Source: Alopecurus myosuroides (lineage: Eukaryota; Streptophyta; Magnoliopsida; Poales; Poaceae). Taken from it: 64,000 nucleotides of DNA. The stretch covers positions 55,392,292 to 55,456,291 of the forward strand of contig CM054060.1 of NCBI GenBank assembly GCA_028641055.1, read 5' to 3'. This document shows positions 56,100 through 64,000 of the stretch, one piece after another (the first letter of the stretch is position 1; the number at the start of each line of letters is the position of its first letter). The position numbers were made by a program, and so were the translations under genes. The notes under the pieces are model-generated. The model was not told the DNA's origin. It ran no database searches and worked only from the letters and a program-made list of their open reading frames with translations.

Positions 56100-57653
56100 C
56101 TACTGGGCGACGCCGACGAAGGACCTGATGGAGCCCTCGACCTGCTCCATGACGACCGTCCATCCGGCCTGGGTCGGGTGCATGTCGTCCCAGTAGAAGT
56201 AGCGGTCCGGGCCGCCCTCGCCAAACGCGTAGAGCTGCTGTGGCGTGCCTGAGCCATCGTCGCCGGTGTCGCCGCAGAAGTCGCCACCCTCCGTGGCCTC
56301 GCAGTAGGGCGTGTACTTGTGCTTGAAGCGGGCCGACACATCCGTACCCCCGCCGAGGACGGCCATGAACGCGGCGTGGATGTCGACGACGAGCACGCCG
56401 TCCTTGTCATTCAAGGCCCCCAGGAGGCTCGCCAGGTTCTTGTTGTGGGTGTCGGCGGCCGCGTTGCCGGCGCCGTCGCACTGGCCGTGCTTGCTCGCCT
56501 TGGTCTGCGACGGCGCGCAGCCGACGGGCTGGAGGTTGTTGACGAGCACCTTGGCCACGCCGAGCGCCCTGAGGCGTTGCACGCTGGACGCGATGGCGGA
56601 GGTGACGTTGCGGGTGAAGGCCGAGACGCCACCGAAGTCCTTGGGGAACGCCACGCCGACGCGGTCGTAGTCGTTGCCGGAGACGGCGACGAGCGCGACG
56701 GACCTGGCGAGGTGCTCGGGCGAGATGGGCCTGGAGCGGATGAGAGACTCGAAGAGGTCCACCTGCGCGCTCAGCGTCGGCACGTACTGCACCGGCACGG
56801 AGAAGACGCCGGAGCCCCCCGTGGCGAACGTGGTGCCGGCGTCGTCGAAGGAGGACTCGGCGGCCTGCTGCCTGTAGGGCCGCGGCCCCTTATTGCCCAG
56901 CCCCAGCATTCCCGCTGCCCGGCCATGCATGCATACATAACGAGCGATTGATTAGACATTGCAAGAACAACTTAGATCTCGAATAGTAATGATGCATGGA
57001 TCCATCCAATCCAAGTGTACGTAGATTACTGATGACGATTAAAAGAATAGCAGAATTGATGGAAACTGGAAGGGCTATGTAGTGTATACGTACCGACGAA
57101 GTCAGATTGGACCATGTAGTTGGAGAAGCGTCCTGAGGGTTTGACGCCAGAGCTGTCGTCGGGGTCAGAGCTGCCGTAGGGGTCGTACCAACAGCGGACG
57201 AGCGGGCGGTCGAGGTCGCTGGTGGAAATATTGGGGAGGTTGCCGGTGTCGGCGAAGGAATCGCCGAACACGAACAAGCTGTAGCCGTCGTAGTTGTCAA
57301 CCGGGGCCGGAGGCGGGTCGGTGAAGGGATCACCACAAACCGGAAACATCCCACAACTCGGACACTCAGGAGCAGTACATGGGATAAAAGGACAACCACG
57401 CCCAATACATCGCGGAGGGGGGCAAGGACAATTCGGGTTCGGCGGCAGCCAACGACGCTGAGCACCTGCGGAAGGTAGATTGATTAGGAAGAAGCACGTA
57501 CGTGAGCCGAGTAATAATAAATTAGCATCTTCACTAATTAAGCGATGGAAAAACACCAATCTGAATTGGTAGCAACATATTATGATCTCTACATTACGTA
57601 CCGGCGAGAGTTGCGAGGAGGAGCACCAGGCCGCAGATGAGCAGCTTCGCCAT
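56100..57653 (-). CDS. GDSL esterase/lipase (SGNH hydrolase) with Cys/Pro-rich N-terminal segment
   Basis: There are three exons on the minus strand: 57653-57602, 57465-57094 and 56914-56100 (TAG). Splice sites are GT/AG and frames match, giving 412 residues. A hydrophobic signal peptide (about residues 1-18) is followed by a proline-rich segment with eight cysteines between residues 30 and 61. The catalytic domain has FVFGDSFADTGN (Ser87), GTTFATGGSG near 168, SGNDY (Asn222) and DDMHPTQAGW (Asp384, His387), so the SGNH set is complete. Such secreted enzymes hydrolyse ester bonds in lipids, cutin or acylated glycans; the substrate cannot be read from sequence. The gene looks intact. A Helitron begins about 130 bp upstream of its TATA box. 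Confidence 0.94.
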
Positions 57654-57757
57654 TGCGAGCGAATCGATGGATCAATCTATGGACGGGCGATCTGCAAGGG
57701 GCTGGATCGGAGTAGGTACGTGTGCTGATGGTGCCTTTTGGAGCTCGGGCCGGCTGC

Positions 57758-57765
57758 TATTTATA
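57758..57765 (-). promoter_or_regulatory. TATA box of the GDSL gene
   Basis: The minus strand reads TATAAATA, 105 bp upstream of the start codon. Confidence 0.7.
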
Positions 57766-57795
57766 GTGCCCCGGATATTAACCTAACTAACTAAC

Positions 57796-57876
57796 TTGGC
57801 CCTGATCACATTTTAAAAGCTGGCGTATCTCTACTAAGAACGGATTTGGCCCTGATCACATTTTAAAAGCTGGCGC
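57796..57876. repeat. 50-bp tandem repeat between GDSL promoter and Helitron
   Basis: TTGGCCCTGATCACATTTTA starts at 57796 and again at 57846. The first unit contains TATCTCTACTA, also found at the Helitron 5' end. Confidence 0.85.
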
Positions 57877-57959
57877 TAACTAGATTGCGACGCGTATCTC
57901 TACTATATAAAGCGTGGTAGCGACCGTCACGTACGCGTACGGGTACGTCTACGTCGCGA

Positions 57960-59170
57960 GCCGCGCTATCGCTAAAAAACCCATCTATTCTCGGTTAACT
58001 CCGCGCTGGGCAGGTCAAAGAAAAAAAAAACTCCGCGCTGGCCCGATCCGATTTGCGATCGGGTCGTCCGATCATCGTTCAAGTGATCAGGACGAACTGT
58101 CGGAGAGAGGAAACATGGCACGAGCTGACGAGAAAATTTCCGACCGACCGACCGATCCCCGAGTCCTCCGTCCCTTGCGGCCTGTGGCCTACATTCGCGC
58201 GGGCGCTGTGGCCGCTCGGCGGCGTCCATGCAGGCCGCGAGGGCACGCTAGCTGTAGCTGCACGCTCTTGTCTCCTCCACCCTCCCATGCATCTCCCCGC
58301 CCACCAAGACCGGGTCGCCACCGTGAGAGCACCTGCGCCGTGCGGCAATGGCCTCCGCCCGCCTCGTCGCCCTCTCTTCTAGGCCTGGCCTACACGAAGG
58401 ACGACGGGGAGGTGCGGGCGTGGCTTGCGCTCAAGCTGGCGCTGGACACGACAGGGCGCTTGCTGCCGTCGTGGGCGCCCGAGCTACAACGCGCTCCCCG
58501 GCGGCGTGCCCCCAGCTCCACACCGCTCTGGAGAAACGGCGCGACCAGCTCGAATGCTCTCTGGAGGAACGGCACGCCGCGGTTACCGGCGGTGGGAGCG
58601 CTCGTCAGGAGTGTGGTCTGGTCGCTTAGGACGGCTCGGCTGGAGGGCCACTCTGCACTGCTTGGTATTTGCTGACGCGGGCGCCTCGCTCGGATGCGTC
58701 GAGGAGGCTGACCTTGAGCCATAATCCGAGGCCACCGGCAGAGCTGGCGGGCGCGGCTGATGCTCCTGAAGCCACGATGCCTAGCAGGGCGAGCTGGCGC
58801 ACGTGCGGTACAACACCTACATACGCGACGAGGAAGAACGAGGTTATTGTAGCCTCGACGCCAACACGGGGGACCTCATGCTACGCTGGCGCGGGCACGC
58901 ACGAGCATGGCCACGCCCTCGGCCACGACGACGAACTGCCGCGAGAAGACGATTATAGACCACATACACACGGAGGCATGTGACGCTGCTAAACCCGGAG
59001 GACATGGGGATGATGGGGGGCAGACACGATTTATACTAGCGCGGCAACCTTGAGAACATCCGTACAAGAGGCATGCATGGCGACGGCCCCGTTCTCATAT
59101 CCGACGGCAAGAACGCGCACCACGGCTGGTGCGTGCTCGGGGTCAGGGGACTCTGTCGTCCTGGCGCATG
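57960..59170 (+). other. GC-rich insert in the Helitron, possibly captured gene fragments
   Basis: This stretch differs sharply in base composition from the AT-rich helicase part. It contains exon-like pieces such as AYTKDDGEVRAWLALKLALDTTGRLLPSW and, near 58800, YIRDEEERGYCSLDANTGDL, broken by frame changes. I recognise no family. Capture of host gene fragments is common in grass Helitrons. Confidence 0.4.
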
Positions 59171-59397
59171 CTCCTCAGCCCAGCGTTAGTTTAAGTAAAG
59201 TATGCATTAATTGTTAGTTAAATTGTAGCTCATGATCAGATGACACTGGCTAGCAGTAGTCACGTTCTATTTTGCATTCATTCATATAACAATTTGTTAG
59301 AAGAAAAATGTGCTACCAGATCTTCATAATTTCTCTATCGACTTTGTGTGTTGTCTACCATCGACATGGCTGACATATAGAAGCTGATCGACCATAT

Positions 59398-60057
59398 TTG
59401 TTTTCTGCCATAGATAATAACATGGAAAATCTCGATTACATGACCGTGATCCAATCCATAGAGAACGAAAACATTGATAGAATAAACATGTGCATGATTG
59501 AGCGTTTCCCGCGCAAGGAGATGATCTACCATAGCTTCAATGTGCGGAGAATGATCCACGTGGCTACTTCCATACCAAGTTCCATAAGTCTCTAATTCCT
59601 AATCTGATTTCCCCGCACACACTTAAACTAAATATAAACTGCCCAGTCACCGTCATATGGCTAAGAAACATTGACCCAACAAACGGGGTTGTGTAAATGC
59701 ATAATGCTTGTGGTATGTGTGTTTCAGAGAAACATCATCAATGCGGAGATCTTGGTAGGACAACACGCTTTGAAGATAGTGTTTCTTCCTAGGATACCTC
59801 TCCATCATCCGACATTGACACATTTCCGTTCAGATTCAAGAGGTAGGAGTTCCCTATCGGGTTCTGATTTGCCATAACTGTCAACAAGACACAAGGAAAG
59901 ACTATCCCGATTGTCAACATGCACATGCTAGAACTGGTGTTCTCGCATGATGTTCTCTACGTTGTGTTGCTCCAAGCGAAAGTAACAGAACAACAATTCA
60001 AATGAGCGAAAGAGAACCGGATCCTTAGTAATAATCGTGTGGAACATAGTCTACAAG
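59398..60057 (+). pseudogene. Helitron Pif1-type helicase, C-terminal remnant
   Basis: Pieces in shifting frames match the end of Helitron Rep/helicase proteins: IENENIDRINMCMIERFPRKE near 59450, RNIINAEILVGQHALKIVFLPRIPL at 59731-59805, and a final NKTQGKTIPIVNMHMLELVFSHDVLYVVL near 59885-59975, equivalent to the NKSQGQT motif of this family. The Rep domain and the N-terminal helicase motifs are absent. It cannot encode an active protein. Confidence 0.78.
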
Positions 60058-60297
60058 TAACTCCTTAACACTTGGCCTGGTTCCGGGAGCCGATCTGGGT
60101 AGCTCCTTGACCCTCCTCCAGCCCTAGGCCCCCTCCTCTAACCATCCTCCCCTCGCCGCCGTCGGAGTCACCGCCGGGAAGGGCCTTGCCTCCAATTCTG
60201 GAGTGTGTGTGGCACAGAGCCTACGTTCTGAATAATGACGATTTGGCCCTACAGTTCTTCTAGCAACAATGTTTGTGAAGATAAAAGGATTTCACTA

Positions 60298-60326
60298 CCC
60301 GTAGCAACGCACGGGCATTCAACTAG
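60298..60326 (+). terminator. Helitron 3' terminal hairpin and CTAG end
   Basis: The stem CCCGT/ACGGG has an 8-nt loop, followed by CATTCAACTAG. In Helitron rolling-circle transposition this hairpin acts as the termination signal. Confidence 0.8.
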
Positions 60327-60814
60327 TATCTCTACTATAGTTTCCGGTAGCCACGTTAGCGTAGGGGTACGTACCCTACCGTTTTGCATTTTAGTACTTC
60401 GGAAAGAAGGAAAAGCTACCCGCAGTCCAAAAATGCAGGCACTTTTGCATTGTAGCCCCTGAAACGCGTGCGACGAGTGGCTGCCGACCTTGTGGCGGGG
60501 CATGGTGTGATTCGAGTGGGCCCCGAGAGCAGCCGAGCGTGGTCGCGGAGGAGTTTGCCGACGGGGTGCCGAGCTTGGAGTCGGAGATGTTCGTCAGGAG
60601 GCGAGATAGCTGGGGACGCCCTTGCGGTGTAGATGGTGTGTTTCAAGATGAGCGCCGGTGGCTGCCGTTGGGGAGGAACCACGCATGGTCGCGAATGAGC
60701 TTGCCGGCGCGGTGCCGAGGTTGGCGTCGGGGACGTCCGTTAGGAGGCAAGGTAGCTGGGTCTCAAGGTGCGGAACTCATAGCGATGGCGATTGGTGCAT
60801 CTTCGCCTGATCCC
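60327..60814. repeat. Segment after the Helitron with a diverged 147-bp tandem repeat
   Basis: TATCTCTACTATAG, another Helitron-like start, directly follows the Helitron end. At 60536 and 60683 begin two diverged copies of a GC-rich unit (GGTCGCG...GCCGAG.TTGG.GTCGG) that each end near AGGTAGCTGGG. No protein is recognisable. Confidence 0.5.
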
Positions 60815-61433
60815 CTGCCTTATTAAATCTGCTTTATTAAATCTTGTTATGAAAAAGCAATTTTCTGGTGTTAGTACTGATGATGCTGCTGCTCACCTTA
60901 ATAATTTTGTTGAACTATGTGGATGGAGATATTATTAAACTGAAATTATTTCCTTTCTCTTTGAGAGGAAGAGCTAAAAAATGGTTGCTATCTTTGCCTA
61001 GAAATAGTATTGATTCATGGACTAAGTGTAAAGATGCTTCCATTAGAAAAATATTATCCTCCTGCTAAGATTATATTCCTGAGAAGTGACATAATGAATT
61101 TTAAACAATTTTATAATAAACATGTTGCTAAAGCTTGGGAAAGAATAAAACTATGGTGAAGAATTGTCCCACTCATGGACTGACTACTTGGATGATTATA
61201 CAAACCTTTTATGCAGGACTGAATTTCTCCTCAAGGAACCTATTGGATTCAGCTGCTGGAGGTACCTTTATGTCCATCAATTTGGGCAATGCAACAAAGC
61301 TTCTTGATGATATGATGATAAATTATTCAGAGTGGCACACTAAGAGAGCTCCACAAGGTAAGAAGGTAAATTCTGTTGAGGAAACCTCCTCTTTGAGTGA
61401 AAGGCTTGATGCTATTATGTCTATGCTTGTTAC
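60815..61433 (+). pseudogene. Athila-like Gypsy gag fragment
   Basis: Across two frames it shows FSGVSTDDAAAHLNNFVELC, IIKLKLFPFSLRGRAKKWLLSLP, a SWTKCKDASIRK block and FYAGLNFSSRNLLDSAAGG, the retrotransposon Gag (PF03732) region of Athila-type elements. Frameshifts and small deletions break it. It stops at the next element's LTR. Confidence 0.78.
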
Positions 61434-61538
61434 CCTGGGCCGCCCAATGGACCTAAGCCCATTACCCTGCAGGCCACCCTGGTAGTCCGGCTCTTTTGTC
61501 TACCATCTTCTATACCCCTATTCAGTATATATCCGACA
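61434..61538 (+). repeat. 3' end fragment of the Transposase_28-type Gypsy LTR
   Basis: TGGGCCGCCCAATGGACC onward matches the last 105 bp of the 29495-30011 LTR and ends ATATATCCGACA. The 5' part of the LTR is missing. Confidence 0.65.
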
Positions 61539-61931
61539 GTAGCCCCCAGGAAGGATCAAAACTCTGAAACTCCGCCTTTCATCAAATACATTTTATCCGG
61601 GAAAACTTGATTCAGCAGTCTTGATTCTTTCTTCTTTCCTTTTGAAGGAGATGGTAACATAAAACTCGGAACTATGAAAATCCGGCTTTTCTTCTCGCGA
61701 TCCTTCGCGGAAAAGGAACTCGTGACATCAGCGCTTTAATCATGCTGACGCAAGCACCGCTTGGTTTCACGCGGGAAACCCTGTAACGTATCTCTGACAG
61801 ATTCTCACGAGAAACGAGGAGATAGCCATCATTCCTCTGTCGTTCCGTTTCCCGGATTTTCCGGCGAGCGACACGCGTCGAGCATCCAACGGTCAAAAGA
61901 GCCGTTGGCGCGTATCTAGAGGTTTTCAGGC

Positions 61932-61939
61932 TATAAATA
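61932..61939 (+). promoter_or_regulatory. TATA box of the Transposase_28-like gene
   Basis: TATAAATA followed by GCCGTC, 148 bp before the start codon and conserved with 30396-30403. Confidence 0.6.
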
Positions 61940-62079
61940 GCCGTCCTCGTCGTCACCGGAAATCTTTCCTCACTCCACACTGCCCACGCCATTGACGCAA
62001 ACGCGAGCACGAGAGCAAGAACGAGACCTTGCCCCGACGAGCCCTTTGCACGCCGGAGCGCTCCCTCTCCACCGAAAAA

Positions 62080-64000
62080 ATGGCCTCTCCGTCGTCCTCA
62101 CCGGCTCGCGCCTCCATCGACGAGATTTTGGGCGACCTAGATCCACAGCTGGGGTCGCCCAAGCATGCCGGCGGCGGGCCGGAAAAAACCACGGCATCCG
62201 CAGCGGGCGGAGGAAATGCTTCCGCCGCCGCGGACATAGCGGGCCCAAGCACCACGACAACCCCGCCGTTCGCACCGGAAACGGCGGAGGCCAAGATTCA
62301 CTCTCGTGGCACTGAGCGCTTCTCCACCGGAGTTGATGAAGAAGCGGAATTTGTCGGAATTTGGAATCAGAGTAATACTTCACTCGTCCTCCTTCGTCGG
62401 ATGTCAAGGGATAGATTAATAGTTAAAGGCAAATGGCGGATCTCGAAGAATGAGCCAGAGCCCAAGCCAAAGGAAGGAGAACGCGTCCTCCTTACCTCTC
62501 ATATCACGAGAGGTATGGGTTTTCCCCCTTCCGCCTTTTTCCTAGATGTCCTCAACTTTTATGGTGTTCAATCACATAATATCTCTCCAAATTCTATCCT
62601 TCAATTAGCTAGTTTCCAAGCTCTTTTCGAAGGGTATCTTGGAATAACTCCCAATTTAGACTTCTGGCATTATTGTTTCGAGGTAAAACACAACATCACA
62701 AACGGTGTTTCGCCCATCTGCGGTACCATATCTTTTATCCTCAGAAACTTTAGGGAAGAATGGTATCCAAAGATAAAAATGCCGAAACCTGACCAATCTT
62801 GGCTAGGTTCTTTCTTTTATCACCAAGACATTCCGTTCCCCAACAAAGAAACCGGAATTCCTCCCTTTGTTAATTCTGCTGCTATTCCTCATGAGAATTG
62901 GACACTTGCAATAACAGAGGATTTGCCTGAAAGCCTGATGAAAATAAAGCGTCGCATTGCCAAACTTTCTTCTTCTCAACCACCTTTGGTTTGGAAGGAT
63001 ATCGTTTTATGCTGGTTTGGACGTCGCGTACAACCTTTATCCCTTCGTTCCCGACTTCTTTGTGAGTACACGGGACCAGAAGATAGCATGAGAGGCACCG
63101 ATAGGTCCTTTAGCAAGAAGGATTTTATAGAACGCCTTCATCAGATAGTTGCCGCCGATAGCCAGATTGAGGAAAGTCTAGCCATATATCATGCGGAAAA
63201 TCTGGTTCCTAAGGTACTTTTCTTCCCTTGTTTCTGAGTTTCCTCAGATTATCTTCTCTCTTCATTTTTAACATACTGTTAATTCTTTCCTAGTTTGACG
63301 AACTTGGAGAAAATGACCTTGCTTCTGATGCTGAAATCAGCCAATTATATGCTGAGTTTTACAACAACCAAAAGCGCAAGAGGCAAACTACTATCAAAGA
63401 AGAATTTCCTTCTGCAGCTACGGGTAAAAAGGGGAAAACGAATATGCCAATGGGCGGAAATTTTCAATCACCCGCCAGAAACGAATCCATTCCTGCTCCA
63501 GATGATATCCTTGTGAAAGAAGAACCTTTCGACGACCTCGGATATATTCGTCCGGAAGCTAAGAAGTTTTTTGCTCCTGCGCCTCTGGTTCGCCCTTGGC
63601 CACAAAATGGATTAGTTATCCGCAACAATATCGCATTCTCGCCCCGCCAGGTTATACACGATGGCCTTCACCACGTAGGAATTCTTTTCATGGAATATGC
63701 CAGAGAATTCAAGGAGACCTTAACTGATTTGCGAGAAATGAGCCAGGTAATACCTCTAGCCCCCAAGCATTAAGTTGAAAATCTAAATTCTTCTTAATGC
63801 TTCTTTGTATGCTTGTTCAAACTTAAGCATCTGGCTTTCATTTCCATGTTTCAGCATTCCGCAGATGCCATAAACGTGGAAGTTTTGAAAAAACTTAGCC
63901 TCAAAAGCAGAGAAGTAAAAACACTTCAATCTGTTATTGAGTCAAAAAGCAACGAACTGGCGTCGACTCAAAAGCAATTATCAAAAGCCACCGGTATTTT
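62080..64000 (+). CDS. Transposase_28-like (putative gypsy-type transposon) gene with introns, runs off window
   Basis: The ATG at 62080 (context AAAAATGGC) was chosen because the other copy (30562) starts at the same place. Exon 1 is 62080-63213 (378 codons), exon 2 is 63294-63746 (151 codons) and exon 3 starts at 63855 and continues past the window. Both introns (80 and 108 nt) have GT/AG ends and keep the frame. The conserved core is LLTSHITRGMGFPPSAFF, SILQLASFQALFEGYLG and FEVKHNITNGVSPICGTISF, which I recognise as the Transposase_28 type (PF04195). Exon 2 has a KRKRQ basic patch; exon 3 begins a coiled-coil-like stretch. No stop or frameshift is visible in exon 1 or 2. It is the first ORF after the LTR. 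Confidence 0.72.

Larger units (their letters stand above)
57897..60326 (+). mobile_element. Helitron (2.43 kb) with captured GC-rich sequence
   Basis: The 5' end is TCTCTACTATATAAAGCG, a plant Helitron start, preceded by A at 57896. The 3' end is a hairpin CCCGT-AGCAACGC-ACGGG (60298-60315) followed after 7 nt by CTAG (60323-60326) and then T at 60327. Insertion between A and T without target duplication is the Helitron rule. The interior holds about 1.2 kb of GC-rich sequence and a decayed helicase, in the same orientation as the ends. Confidence 0.85.

Noticed and set aside
57914..58675. 253-codon frame at the Helitron 5' part
   Set aside because: It starts within the Helitron terminus and reads through GC-rich sequence with competing frames; treated as possible captured fragments rather than a gene.

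Overview
This window is nuclear DNA from a grass, most likely a Pooideae/Triticeae-type genome. The evidence is three intron-containing plant genes with GC-rich monocot-style exons, separated by dense nested transposons of families typical of such genomes: CACTA with CACTGGTAGAAA-type ends and CTTTAGTC palindromes, a SIRE-type Copia, Athila-like Gypsy, hAT, MULE, LINE and Helitron. The species cannot be fixed from sequence alone.

Layout. 1-20046: right part of a large decayed CACTA element, transcribed leftward (Transposase_24/TNPA-like gene at 1-1449, TNPD/Transposase_21 gene at 3708-19590). A nearly intact Sirevirus-like Copia retrotransposon (5208-17721, minus strand) is inserted in the TNPD gene, with a 5-bp target duplication and two LTRs that differ by only about three substitutions. 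20280-23815: an hAT element with 8-bp target duplication, lying between two inverted-repeat arms. 24147-27716: an intact SRP9 gene (four exons). 29495-31409: a Gypsy fragment carrying a Transposase_28-like gene, cut off by an Athila-like LTR element (31410 to about 34480). 36824-40528: a LINE lacking its RT core and its 3' end, flanked by 165-bp direct repeats. 41054-45025: an intact GH9 endo-beta-1,4-glucanase gene (five exons). 46216-48060: a MULE transposase pseudogene. 48137-50483: two LTRs tail to tail, followed by a 1.18-kb tandem duplication (50052-52376). 56100-57653: an intact GDSL esterase/lipase gene on the minus strand with an unusual eight-cysteine proline-rich segment. 57897-60326: a Helitron with recognisable ends, a decayed helicase and an unidentified GC-rich insert. 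60815-64000: an Athila gag fragment, then a second copy of the Transposase_28-type Gypsy gene, here with two clear introns and running off the window.

The three host genes (SRP9, GH9, GDSL) are unrelated housekeeping, cell-wall and secreted-hydrolase genes. They share no pathway; each is an island in transposon sequence, with TE insertions within a few hundred bases of the GH9 and GDSL promoters. The most unusual item is the Sirevirus: besides intact gag and pol it carries a third gene that appears to have its own 16-nt first exon, a 676-nt intron and a GC-rich upstream block related to the LTR. All splice sites, repeat boundaries and mismatch counts were read by eye and no database search was run.
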